DNA of 9,678 nucleotides from Candidatus Bathyarchaeum sp. (GCA_004376385.1 SOJY01000117.1:1-9678), one strand, 5' to 3'. Shown: positions 1 through 6,409, numbered from the stretch's first letter. The notes: generated by a model from the sequence alone, not told the origin. Numbers and translations are program-made.

Positions 1-83
1 TTAAGGGCGTCTTTATTCTGTATCGTGGGGTCGTGGGAAAAGCTGGGCAGCTTCCTGAACTGATTAAAGTGATTCCCCCATAG
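1..83 (+). CDS. 3' end of an unidentified protein (partial)
   Basis: The third forward frame is open from the window edge to a TAG at 81-83 and reads ..KGVFILYRGVVGKAGQLP.., finishing in VIPP. The mix of hydrophobic, Gly and charged residues looks like a real protein C-terminus; the other two forward frames meet stops sooner or give less protein-like sequence. I do not recognise the family, and 26 codons are too few to name a function. T-rich stretches follow (around 94-98 and 113-117), as expected after an archaeal transcript. It points the same way as the small gene and polB, but the long T-rich gap suggests a separate transcript. It could also be a chance open frame. Confidence 0.4.
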   Translation, partial: KGVFILYRGVVGKAGQLPELIKVIPP

Positions 84-268
84 TAACTGCAATATTTTGT
101 GCATTAGATTTTCAGGAAAAAGGCTGTTTTCAACAATCAGCTGTTATTAGTCTCCTAATATGCAGTCGCGCCTTTTGTGTCTGGGTTAATCTGGAGGTTG
201 ATTCCTTTTGTCAAGCAACTTCTCCAAAAAAGGAGGAAAAAAATATTGAATAAGGCATTTCTGGAACC
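84..268 (+). other. Gap with two mutually exclusive hairpins, no clear gene
   Basis: No convincing coding frame is seen here. The notable structure is at 193-236. GGAGGTTG (193-200) can pair with CAAC (216-219) plus CTCC (222-225), leaving a two-base TT bulge. The same CTCC (222-225) can instead pair with GGAG at 232-235 across an AAAAAA loop. Only one hairpin can form at a time, and the second hides a Shine-Dalgarno-like GGAGG (232-236). A TTG follows at 246-248 but opens only a 42-codon frame with no recognisable product. Whether this stretch is transcribed is unknown. It could be an untranslated leader, a remnant of decayed sequence, or chance. Confidence 0.35.
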
Positions 269-276
269 TTTTATAT
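269..276 (+). promoter_or_regulatory. TATA box of the small Cys/His protein gene
   Basis: TTTTATAT matches the archaeal TATA consensus closely. Transcription would begin about 25 bases downstream, near 297-300. That leaves the ATG at 275 outside the transcript and favours the in-frame TTG at 317 as the start codon. Confidence 0.5.
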
Positions 277-316
277 GCGTGTCCAATCCAGTAGAAAAAA
301 GAGTGGGGATTACAAG

Positions 317-460
317 TTGGCTGAGACGCGAACAGATCTTTGTGGTTGTGTTTTTGAGATTCAGCAGGGCATAATGGTTTGCGTTAAGCGCTGTCACAAG
401 CACAGCAGACCCAAGCGAAAGCGTCCCTTCAGAGCCAAAGCTGAATGCGTAAGACCCTAA
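317..460 (+). CDS. Small basic Cys/His-rich protein, probable zinc-binding
   Basis: I do not recognise a named family. From the TTG at 317 the product has 47 residues and begins M-A-E-T-R-T-D-L. It then shows C-G-C, a G ten residues later, and C-x3-C-H-x-H, followed by a Lys/Arg/Pro-rich tail ending in ECVRP. Four Cys and two His within about 20 residues suggest one bound zinc, and the basic tail suggests nucleic-acid contact; both are inference. The frame extends back to an ATG at 275, but a TATA box covers 269-276, so transcription should begin after that ATG. GGGGA at 305-309 lies seven bases before the TTG. A T7 run at 477-483, just past the stop, fits a terminator. A chance frame remains possible because an opposite-strand frame also spans this stretch. 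Confidence 0.45.
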   Translation: MAETRTDLCGCVFEIQQGIMVCVKRCHKHSRPKRKRPFRAKAECVRP

Positions 461-476
461 AAAGTTGAATCAGAGA

Positions 477-483
477 TTTTTTT
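477..483 (+). terminator. T7 tract between the small gene and polB
   Basis: Seven consecutive T residues lie 17 bases after the stop of the small Cys/His gene and before the polB TATA box. Archaeal RNA polymerase often terminates at such oligo-T runs without a hairpin. This is one of the better signs that the small frame upstream is a transcription unit of its own. Confidence 0.4.
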
Positions 484-494
484 AATGGGCACAG

Positions 495-502
495 AAATAT
501 AC
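495..502 (+). promoter_or_regulatory. TATA box of polB (leaderless)
   Basis: AAATATAC, preceded by purine-rich CAG (491-494 region), is centred about 25 bases before the ATG at 523. Archaeal transcription starts roughly 25 bases after the box centre, so the mRNA should begin at or next to the start codon. No Shine-Dalgarno sequence is seen before the ATG, which agrees with a leaderless message. Confidence 0.55.
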
Positions 503-522
503 TCTTAACAGGCACAAACAAA

Positions 523-3225
523 ATGACTGCACAGAGCCAACTTGACTTATTTGGTATTCCAGAAAAACAGAAAAAGAAGCCAATAGTATCTCCCTCGCCT
601 GAAAAGAAGCCGACAGAATATCCTTCGCCTAAAAAGAAGGCTGCATCAGAAACGAAAACAGTTGATTATCATGATTTTCCAGAAGACCTGCCCCCCTCAT
701 ACCTCGTATCCGTCATGTACGACGGCAAAAAGCAGCTTGCTTCCCTCAAACTGTATGAACCCGTGTCCCAAAAAATCTACTTCTGGGATGATAATACCGG
801 TCACAAGCCCTACTGTCTTACAAGTCTTCCTATTGAGGAGCTTGAGAAACTCAGACGCGTAACAGGCCATTCTGGCTTTGACCACTTCGAAACCGTTGAA
901 AAGTTTGATCCTCTTCTTGACAAGCAGGTGACTGTGACAAAGGTTGTGACTAAAGACCCGCTGGCTATAGGCGGTCGCCAAAGCGGCTGCATGCGAGACA
1001 TAATCCCAGAAGATTACCAAAAATTAACTGGATTTGAGGAACCTCCCAAAGTCTGGGAATCCTACATCCGCTATTATCAATCCTACATCTACGATAACAA
1101 CCTAGCTCCAGGCATGCTGTACAAAATTCAGAAAGGAAACCTAGTCCCCGTACAGCAGACGGCATCAAAAGACACTATAGAAAAAATCTTGAGCCTATTC
1201 CCTGATGTGGAAAAAGAGTTTCTGGAAAGCGTAGAAACGTGGGCGCGTCTGCTAGAATCTCCGGTTCCCGATTTTCGTAGAGTTGCCCTTGACATTGAGG
1301 TGAGTTCGTCCATTGTAACCCGTGTTCCTGATCCTCAAGAGGCTGCTCACCCTGTTGTCTGTGTGGCATTGTTTGGGTCAGACAGAAAAAAAGAGATATT
1401 GATTTTGAAGCGGGATGGCATAGAGAACGGCGACAAAAAACTGCCTTCCGACGCGATCGTCACATATTTTGATTCTGAAAAAAAGCTGCTTCAGAAACTC
1501 TTTGAATCTCTTCGCGATTACCCCTTCGTTTTAACCTTTAATGGTGACGATTTCGACCTACCCTACCTGTATAACCGAGCTAGGAACCACTTCAGCTTTG
1601 AACGAAACCAGATTCCCATACAAGTTGGACGAAGAGTATGTAGAGTCAGTCACGGCGTTCACATAGACCTCTACAAGTTCTTCTTTAACCGCTCAATCCA
1701 AATCTACGCTTTCGGCAACAAATACAGGGACATAACCTTAAACGCAGTCGGCACCGCACTGCTAGAACTACCAAAAATAGAATTCGAAAAACCATTATCT
1801 GAACTAAGCTACACCGAACTTGCCGAATACAACCTGCGCGACTCCGAAATCACTCTGGACCTAACAGCCTTCAACGACAACGTGGTCATGAAACTGATCT
1901 TAGTCCTGTCAAGGATTGCCCGTATGCCCCTGGAGGACGTGAGTCGCCAAGGAGTTTCTCGGTGGATACGAAACTTTCTGTATCATGAGCATCGCCAAAG
2001 AAACATGCTGATCCCAAACTCCGAGGACATACTTGCTCTCAAAGGCGCAACCAGTACCAAGGCTATCATTAAGGGAAAGAAGTACAAGGGAGCCATAGTT
2101 GTTGATCCCGTGCCCGGAGTCCACTTCGATGTGGCAGTTATGGACTTCGCCAGCCTGTACCCATCCATAATTAAGGTTTACAATCTGGGCTACCAGACCC
2201 TCCTCTGTAAACATGAAGAATGCAAAACAAACAAGGTTCCTGAAACATCGCATTGGATATGCACCAAAAATAAGGCTCTTGAAAGCCTGCTGATCGGCTC
2301 ACTACGAGACCTCAGAGTCAAATGGTACAAGCCTAAATCCAAGGACAAAACTTTGCCCAAGGATCTGCAGAGCTGGTACACTGTAATCCCAAGCGCCCTC
2401 AAAGTCATTCTGAACGCAAGCTACGGAGTTTTCGGTTCCCCCGCCTTCGGATTATACTGCCCACCAGTCGCTGAGGCTACAGCCGCAATCGGACGCCACG
2501 TTATAACACAAACTATAGAAAAAGCCAAATCATTAGGTATTGAAGTTCTCTACGGCGACACGGACAGCCTCTTCCTGAAGAACCCCTCCCCCGAGCAGAT
2601 AGAAATCATGGCAGAGTGGTCTAAGACGACAATGGAGATGGAGCTGGAAGTAGAAAAGTTCTATCGATACGCAGTCTTCAGCTCCCGCAAAAAGAACTAT
2701 CTTGGAATCTTAAAGGGTGGCGGCGTTGACGTCAAAGGAATGACCGGAAAGAAAAGACACATTCCACTCTACATCAAAAAAGCGTTTTACGCGCTGGAAG
2801 AGCGGCTAGAGCAGGTGCAGTCGCCCGCAGACTTCGATGAAGCCAAAAAAGAAATCAAAAAAATTATCCGAGACCGTTACTTGCGGTTGAAGCAACGGCG
2901 CTGGGGAGACAGCCCAGAGGAACTGGCTTTTCATGTTGTGCTCGGTAAACCGCTTAAAGATTACAAAAAAACTACTCCTCAGCATGTGAAAGCGGCTCTT
3001 ATTCTAAAGAAGATAGGCTACGAAATGAAGGCTGGAGACCTGATAAGCTTTGTCAAAGTTTTGAAGGACCCCCGCGTTAAACCCGTGCAAATAGCTTCAA
3101 ACAGCGAGATAGATGTTGACAAGTACGTTGCGTACTTGCAGTCAACTTTTGATCAGATTCTGGATGCTTTGGGGCTTGACTTCGAGGAGATCATTGGATT
3201 AACGAAGCTTGAACGCTTCATGTAA
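523..3225 (+). CDS. polB: Family B replicative DNA polymerase (PolB1 type)
   Basis: This is a DNA-directed DNA polymerase with 3'-5' proofreading, expected at the replication fork with PCNA. Length is 900 residues, near the usual 780-900. Exonuclease motifs are seen: Exo I with D257 and E259, Exo II N340 to D345, Exo III Y436-x3-D440. Polymerase motifs are motif A D541-F-A-S-L-Y-P-S, motif B K627-x3-N-A-S-Y-G, and motif C Y677-G-D-T-D-S. A K-K-N-Y-L-G block (723-728) and the thumb motif T-P-Q-H-V-K (from 818) follow. All catalytic acids are present, so both activities should be intact. The N-terminus Q4-S-Q-L-D-L-F10 resembles a PCNA-binding box and, as I recall, the start of Sulfolobus PolB1. 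A Lys/Pro/Ser linker with a ten-residue repeat (23-42) joins it to the core. C562, C567, H577 and C580 between motifs A and B may bind metal. The ATG at 523 has a TATA box 25 bases upstream. The gene stands alone and converges on a minus-strand gene. Confidence 0.97.
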   Translation: MTAQSQLDLFGIPEKQKKKPIVSPSPEKKPTEYPSPKKKAASETKTVDYHDFPEDLPPSYLVSVMYDGKKQLASLKLYEPVSQKIYFWDDNTGHKPYCLTSLPIEELEKLRRVTGHSGFDHFETVEKFDPLLDKQVTVTKVVTKDPLAIGGRQSGCMRDIIPEDYQKLTGFEEPPKVWESYIRYYQSYIYDNNLAPGMLYKIQKGNLVPVQQTASKDTIEKILSLFPDVEKEFLESVETWARLLESPVPDFRRVALDIEVSSSIVTRVPDPQEAAHPVVCVALFGSDRKKEILILKRDGIENGDKKLPSDAIVTYFDSEKKLLQKLFESLRDYPFVLTFNGDDFDLPYLYNRARNHFSFERNQIPIQVGRRVCRVSHGVHIDLYKFFFNRSIQIYAFGNKYRDITLNAVGTALLELPKIEFEKPLSELSYTELAEYNLRDSEITLDLTAFNDNVVMKLILVLSRIARMPLEDVSRQGVSRWIRNFLYHEHRQRNMLIPNSEDILALKGATSTKAIIKGKKYKGAIVVDPVPGVHFDVAVMDFASLYPSIIKVYNLGYQTLLCKHEECKTNKVPETSHWICTKNKALESLLIGSLRDLRVKWYKPKSKDKTLPKDLQSWYTVIPSALKVILNASYGVFGSPAFGLYCPPVAEATAAIGRHVITQTIEKAKSLGIEVLYGDTDSLFLKNPSPEQIEIMAEWSKTTMEMELEVEKFYRYAVFSSRKKNYLGILKGGGVDVKGMTGKKRHIPLYIKKAFYALEERLEQVQSPADFDEAKKEIKKIIRDRYLRLKQRRWGDSPEELAFHVVLGKPLKDYKKTTPQHVKAALILKKIGYEMKAGDLISFVKVLKDPRVKPVQIASNSEIDVDKYVAYLQSTFDQILDALGLDFEEIIGLTKLERFM

Positions 3226-3241
3226 AAACTAAGTTGTGTTT

Positions 3242-3261
3242 CCCAAAAAACTGGGGGTTTT
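3242..3261. terminator. Bidirectional terminator between convergent genes
   Basis: CCCA (3242-3245) pairs with TGGG (3252-3255) around the loop AAAAAC, and TTTT follows at 3258-3261 for polB transcripts. Read on the minus strand, the A6 run at 3245-3250 becomes T6, serving the convergent small gene whose stop lies at 3260-3262. The stem is only four pairs, so the T-runs probably do most of the work. Confidence 0.5.
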
Positions 3262-3571
3262 AACGGTTTTGTTCGTTGACGAACTTGGATTTGGCTCCGG
3301 TGTGCTTTATTTCTATTCCTTCTTCGATGGGTTTGCAGGGTAATTGATATTTTTTGAATAGCCACATCAATTCTTTGAAGGCTTTCTCGTTAACTTCGAG
3401 TTCCACAACCTCTGTCATCTCTTCTATGACCGCTGGATGTTTTGGGTTCGCTTTGTAGAGCATCATAAACTCGGTGTCTTGTTCAGACTGTGGCGGAGCA
3501 GCTATTATCTCCCACAGAGACTTTTCCGGAAAGTTTCGAGGGGGATACCGTTTTATCCTTATCTTCTTCAA
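3260..3571 (-). CDS. Conserved-looking hypothetical protein, 103 residues
   Basis: I do not recognise the family. The start is a TTG at 3571-3569 (minus strand), giving M-K-K-I-R-I-K-R-Y-P. The choice is supported by a palindromic TATA box at 3595-3604, which puts transcription start at about 3574, almost on the TTG. A GGAG lies three bases before it, too close to be a typical ribosome site. The N-terminus is basic; an acidic strand-like stretch rich in Val and Glu spans about 49-60, followed by a charged amphipathic helix (62-76) and a single Cys at 79. There is no signal peptide, membrane segment or metal-binding cluster. It lies between polB (convergent) and dtdA (divergent), so context does not tell its job. 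Balanced composition and clean regulatory signals make a real gene likely. Confidence 0.75.
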   Translation of the reverse strand: MKKIRIKRYPPRNFPEKSLWEIIAAPPQSEQDTEFMMLYKANPKHPAVIEEMTEVVELEVNEKAFKELMWLFKKYQLPCKPIEEGIEIKHTGAKSKFVNEQNR

Positions 3572-3594
3572 TCTCTCCAGTCCCTATGCGCACG

Positions 3595-3604
3595 TTTTAT
3601 AAAA
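3595..3604 (-). promoter_or_regulatory. Palindromic TATA box for the minus-strand small gene
   Basis: TTTTATAAAA reads the same on both strands. On the minus strand it is about 26 bases before a transcription start near 3574, fitting a nearly leaderless TTG at 3571. On the plus strand the same box could fire toward dtdA, but further TATA-like sequences at 3618-3626 and 3679-3687 are also available there. Confidence 0.5.
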
Positions 3605-3811
3605 TGAACTGAACCCTTCATATAAACGGTCATGGTGACTTTCTCTATAATATCTCTCTAGACAATCGTCCACAATAACTTATAATCAAAATTAAGTAAT
3701 CGTTGGCGCTATTCGCTGCTTGTGAATGTTTGCCTTCAAACTCTCTTTTTCGTACATGAAAACCTTAATCTTTCAATCATCCGCAATAACCGTTCAGGGA
3801 CGACACCAACG

Positions 3812-4627
3812 TTGATACTGTTTGTAGCCTCAACAAAAGACACAGCTGGAATGAACATCGCCAAACAACTCATAAACCACTACAACTTCGAAAAAGTCTC
3901 AGAAACCTTCCACAACAATCCCGTGTACACAAAAACACTTCACAACAAGGAAACTAAACTGTTTTTCGTTAACACAGAGATAGTGGACACCCAGTTCTTG
4001 GGCGACCTCTTCAACCCCAACCTGCTTGTCTTCCTGTCTAGACACACTAGCGCCAAGGGCATCCCCACCCTATCTGTACACACGCCCGGAAACCTGTCAG
4101 AAGCTAAATTCGGCGGAAAACCGGGAAAAGTTTCTGTCTCCCCCGCGGGCGCCATGAAGAACGCCCTCTTAGAAATGGCGAAACTGGCGAATGAACGAGA
4201 GCTTAACTACGAGGTTTCCTACGAATGCACTCACCACGGTCCCTCATTGGATACGCCAACCATGTTCGCAGAACTGGGCAGCTCGCCAAAACAGTGGAAG
4301 GACACTAAAGCCGCTGAAGTTGTAGCTCACGCAGCAGTAGCCACTATTTCTACGCAATCCAGTTGCTCTGTGGCGTTGGGAATCGGCGGACCACACTATA
4401 ACAAAAAGTTTACGCGAATGGCTCTAAGTGATCAGAGGGCGTTTGGTCACATGATTCCAAAGTATGCTCTTAGTGAGGTTGACGCTGAAATAATAAGGCA
4501 ATGTGTTGAAAGAACCCTAGAGCCTGTGGATTCTGTTGTTCTTGATTGGAAGGGAATCAAGGGTGAACACAAGCCCAAGATAGTTGCTGCGCTAGATGCG
4601 CTTGGTGTGTCATCAGAAAAGGTTTAG
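3812..4627 (+). CDS. dtdA: D-aminoacyl-tRNA deacylase, archaeal/plant type
   Basis: It hydrolyses D-amino acids from mischarged tRNAs (D-Tyr-tRNA and others), a cytosolic quality-control step in translation; the family uses zinc. From the TTG at 3812 the protein has 271 residues, the usual length, and opens M-I-L-F-V-A-S-T-K-D like its relatives. Family blocks are seen in order: S76-R-H-T-S, V89-H-T-P-G-N, E138-C-T-H-H-G-P, E154-L-G-S-S, G190-I-G-G-P-H-Y, A210-F-G-H, P216-K-Y and D245-W-K-G. The His-rich blocks are the likely metal and catalytic site. The frame is open back to a GTG at 3722, but those 30 residues do not resemble the family N-terminus, so I chose TTG. The Shine-Dalgarno signal before it is weak (AGGGA 3796-3800) and the promoter is unclear. 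It converges on mscL with a 32-base gap. Confidence 0.9.
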   Translation: MILFVASTKDTAGMNIAKQLINHYNFEKVSETFHNNPVYTKTLHNKETKLFFVNTEIVDTQFLGDLFNPNLLVFLSRHTSAKGIPTLSVHTPGNLSEAKFGGKPGKVSVSPAGAMKNALLEMAKLANERELNYEVSYECTHHGPSLDTPTMFAELGSSPKQWKDTKAAEVVAHAAVATISTQSSCSVALGIGGPHYNKKFTRMALSDQRAFGHMIPKYALSEVDAEIIRQCVERTLEPVDSVVLDWKGIKGEHKPKIVAALDALGVSSEKV

Positions 4628-4635
4628 ACCTGTTG

Positions 4636-4642
4636 AAAAAAA
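4636..4642 (-). terminator. T7 tract (minus strand) after mscL
   Basis: Seven A residues on the plus strand read as T7 on the minus strand, 18 bases past the mscL stop. No comparable T-run follows dtdA on the plus strand in this short gap. Confidence 0.4.
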
Positions 4643-4659
4643 TGTGGAGGCGGGGAACT

Positions 4660-5043
4660 TTATTGTAGTTCCCATCGTTTTGTGACTTTCACCAGTATGA
4701 AGATGACAAAAGCAACGATGATGAACGTTATCAGCGCCACTAGAAAGTTTCCGATGCCAAATATTTGCCCTTCTACGTTGTATTGGAGGCTAGCTAGATC
4801 TACATCTTGCATGGCAAGCCCTATCACTGGCAAAAGCAAGTCTTTGACGAGCGATTGAACTAAGCCACCTAAGTAAACACCCATGATGAAAGCAACAGCC
4901 AATCCCATGACCTTATATTTTGACAGAAAATCCTTGAACTCATTCCATACTCCTTTGGGGGGCGTTGATGGTGGAGTGGGTTTCGGTGTCAACAGCTCGC
5001 GTATCCGCGTGAGTTCCTTTATCATCTCATCCTCTTTCGACAT
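4660..5043 (-). CDS. mscL: Large-conductance mechanosensitive channel MscL, archaeal variant
   Basis: It forms a tension-gated pore in the cell membrane that releases solutes on osmotic downshock. Length is 127 residues. Residues about 33-43 (F-K-D-F-L-S-K-Y-K) match the amphipathic helix before TM1. TM1 follows at about 45-75, with L-A-V-A-F-I-M-G in the pore constriction and V-K-D-L-L-L-P-V-I-G at its end. A short loop (78-92) leads to TM2 at about 97-118. The arrangement is unusual: residues 1-20 look like a charged coiled-coil helix, then a Pro/Thr linker (20-30) joins it to the channel. After TM2 only about nine residues remain, so the C-terminal cytoplasmic bundle of bacterial MscL is missing. 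The ATG at 5043 has GGTGAG three bases upstream and a TATA-like box at 5076-5083. It is divergent from secE. Confidence 0.88.
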   Translation of the reverse strand: MSKEDEMIKELTRIRELLTPKPTPPSTPPKGVWNEFKDFLSKYKVMGLAVAFIMGVYLGGLVQSLVKDLLLPVIGLAMQDVDLASLQYNVEGQIFGIGNFLVALITFIIVAFVIFILVKVTKRWELQ

Positions 5044-5075
5044 CTACTCACCGCTTAATCTTACCCATTTTTCGC

Positions 5076-5083
5076 CTTTTAAC
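5076..5083 (-). promoter_or_regulatory. Probable TATA box of mscL
   Basis: On the minus strand the bases read GTTAAAAG. Transcription would start near 5054, leaving a leader of about 11 bases that includes the Shine-Dalgarno-like GGTGAG (5047-5052). A second AT-rich stretch at 5105-5115 is an alternative. Confidence 0.4.
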
Positions 5084-5166
5084 AACTGTCGTGCTGTCTA
5101 AACTAACTTAAAAACTAGTGAAACCGCCACAAACTATGTTCGAAACAGTTTGCTTTCAGGGATAAG

Positions 5167-5176
5167 TTTACATATT
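5167..5176 (+). promoter_or_regulatory. TATA box of the secE-spt5-rpl11 transcript
   Basis: TTTACATATT is centred about 24 bases before the GTG at 5195. This places the transcription start on or beside that codon and supports GTG as a leaderless start for secE. Confidence 0.5.
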
Positions 5177-5194
5177 AGAATTTAATTTTGAAAG

Positions 5195-5374
5195 GTGCGA
5201 GGAACATTGGGACTACGATCATTCTTTCAGTCAGCATCCAGATTGCTGAAACTTGCCACAAAACCGGGCAGAACCGAGCTCTGGCTCTCGATAAAGGTCT
5301 GCTTTTTAGGCACCATCGCCATCGGAGGAATCGGTTTCATAATCAAACTCATATCTTCCGCGTTACCGGGTTGA
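5195..5374 (+). CDS. secE: Preprotein translocase subunit SecE (Sss1 type)
   Basis: SecE clamps the SecY channel in the cell membrane for protein export and insertion. The product has 59 residues, normal for archaeal SecE. It shows the conserved cytoplasmic helix ending K-L-A-T-K-P-G-R-T-E-L-W (from about residue 19), where K-P-x-R/W-x-E-x-W-x is the family hallmark, then one membrane segment from about residue 33 to 55 rich in Gly and Ile. Two starts are possible in frame: GTG at 5195 and TTG at 5207. I prefer GTG because the TATA box lies 24 bases ahead of it, while the GAGGA before TTG is only three bases away. An in-frame TGA at 5189 rules out longer forms. It is six bases upstream of spt5, as in many archaea, and is probably cotranscribed with spt5 and rpl11. 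Confidence 0.88.
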   Translation: MRGTLGLRSFFQSASRLLKLATKPGRTELWLSIKVCFLGTIAIGGIGFIIKLISSALPG

Positions 5375-5380
5375 TCAATT

Positions 5381-5857
5381 ATGGGTGAAGAAAACAAAAT
5401 TTCAACAGCGGTATTCGCCGTACGAACCACCGCAGGACAAGAGAAAAACGTGGCAAACCTTATCGAAGCCAAAGTGAAAATTAATGATCTGCAGGTAAAG
5501 GCCGTACTTGTGCCTGAGATGTTAAAGGGCTACATTTTCATCGAAGCTGATGGACCCCACTCGGTAGAGAAATCCATAGCCGGAGTCAAACATGTAAGAT
5601 CCCGAGTCCCGGGTGTTGTTACTTTTCCGGAAGTAGAACGATACATCATTATAAAACCGGTAATCGAAGAATTGGACGAATATGACCTCGTCGAAGTTGT
5701 TGGAGGACCCTTCAAGGGAATGAGAGCCAAAATCACGAGGGTCGACAAGGCAAAGGAAGATGTGATCCTTGAATTGTTGGAGGCTACATTCACTTTACCA
5801 ATCACGGTTCACGCGGACTACGTGAAACTTGTTGAGAAATCAAAAAAGGAAGAATGA
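5381..5857 (+). CDS. spt5: Transcription elongation factor Spt5 (NusG homologue)
   Basis: It binds the RNA polymerase clamp with Spt4 and closes the DNA cleft, raising processivity. The 158 residues form an NGN domain (about 8-93, with F-A-V-R-T-T-A-G-Q-E near its start and G-Y-I-F-I-E at 50-55) and one KOW domain (about 100-135, with V-G-G-P-F-K-G-M at 107-114). One KOW and a short charged tail are typical for archaea; eukaryotic Spt5 is far longer. The ATG at 5381 follows the secE stop by six bases. TTGATC upstream partly matches the GGTGATC complement of archaeal 16S 3' ends. The gene ends four bases before rpl11, so the two are tightly coupled. The membrane-protein gene in front reflects the conserved secE-nusG linkage of prokaryotes. 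Confidence 0.95.
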   Translation: MGEENKISTAVFAVRTTAGQEKNVANLIEAKVKINDLQVKAVLVPEMLKGYIFIEADGPHSVEKSIAGVKHVRSRVPGVVTFPEVERYIIIKPVIEELDEYDLVEVVGGPFKGMRAKITRVDKAKEDVILELLEATFTLPITVHADYVKLVEKSKKEE

Positions 5858-5861
5858 GAAA

Positions 5862-6353
5862 ATGGGAGAAAAGAAAATTGTTGAAGCTTTGGTGAATGGC
5901 GGGCAAGCTACCGCTGGACCTCCCCTTGGACCCGCGCTTGGGCCTTTGGGAGTCAATGTTCTAGCTATAGTAAACAAAATCAACGAAATAACAAAGGATT
6001 ACTCCGGCATGAAGGTGCCGGTGAAGATCAGTGTTGACACCGATAATAAGGAGTTTGAAGTGACCGTAGGCACACCTACAACTTCGGCGTTGCTTGTCAG
6101 CGAGTTGGGGGTAACGAAGGGGTCAGGGGTTCCTAACACCGAAAAGATTGGCGACCTGTCTTTGGAGCAAGTGGTACGCATTGCTAAAGTCAAGAGTGAC
6201 GATGTTTTGGCTAGGGACCTGAAGGCAGCGGTCAAAGAGGTTTTGGGGACTGGCGTGAGCATGGGCGTAACGGTTGAAGGCAAAGATCCACGGGAAGTTC
6301 AGAAGGATATTAATGAAGGAAAACACGACGCTTTGCTAAAGGAAAAAGCGTGA
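5862..6353 (+). CDS. rpl11: Large-subunit ribosomal protein L11 (uL11)
   Basis: It binds the GTPase-associated centre of 23S rRNA at the base of the L10/L12 stalk. The ATG at 5862 gives 163 residues, as usual for archaea, starting M-G-E-K-K-I-V. The N-terminal domain carries the hallmark G-G-Q-A-T-A-G-P-P-L-G-P-A-L-G-P block (about 14-29). The C-terminal rRNA-binding domain covers about 70-145, with G-V-P-N-T-E-K-I-G and a G-T-G-V-S-M-G-V-T-V segment. The frame runs back to 5829 inside spt5, but the family start and AAGGAAG (5847-5853) favour 5862. It sits four bases after spt5. It probably ends the first transcript, since a TATA box lies in the 56-base gap before rpl1. Confidence 0.97.
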   Translation: MGEKKIVEALVNGGQATAGPPLGPALGPLGVNVLAIVNKINEITKDYSGMKVPVKISVDTDNKEFEVTVGTPTTSALLVSELGVTKGSGVPNTEKIGDLSLEQVVRIAKVKSDDVLARDLKAAVKEVLGTGVSMGVTVEGKDPREVQKDINEGKHDALLKEKA

Positions 6354-6364
6354 GAGTAATAAGA

Positions 6365-6374
6365 TTTTTATAAC
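6365..6374 (+). promoter_or_regulatory. TATA box ahead of rpl1
   Basis: TTTTTATAAC is centred near 6370, giving a predicted transcription start near 6395 and a short leader to the ATG at 6410. GAGG at 6398-6401 is eight bases before the ATG and is the likely ribosome binding site. The rpl1-rpl10-rpl12 group can therefore be made separately from secE-spt5-rpl11, though readthrough is also possible. Confidence 0.5.
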
Positions 6375-6409
6375 TGGCTCTTGTACGTCATTGGCGCGAG
6401 GCTCTAAGG

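Noticed and set aside
177..374. 65-codon plus-strand frame overlapping the small Cys/His gene
   Set aside because: GGAGG at 232-236 could serve a TTG at 246, but the product shows no motif, and it competes with the Cys/His frame for the same bases.
155..403. 82-codon minus-strand frame in the gap before polB
   Set aside because: It has no promoter or ribosome site in the right place and no recognisable motif; the opposite strand holds a better candidate with Cys/His spacing and flanking signals.
1909..2253. 114-codon minus-strand frame inside polB
   Set aside because: It overlaps polB motif A, whose protein is clearly conserved; the reverse reading shows no motif.
3722..3811. Upstream extension of dtdA from a GTG
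   Set aside because: The extra 30 residues do not resemble the family N-terminus; the TTG at 3812 gives the standard start and length.
5188..5388. 66-codon plus-strand frame over secE
   Set aside because: It is a shifted frame of secE; the frame from 5195 carries the clear SecE helix and membrane segment.
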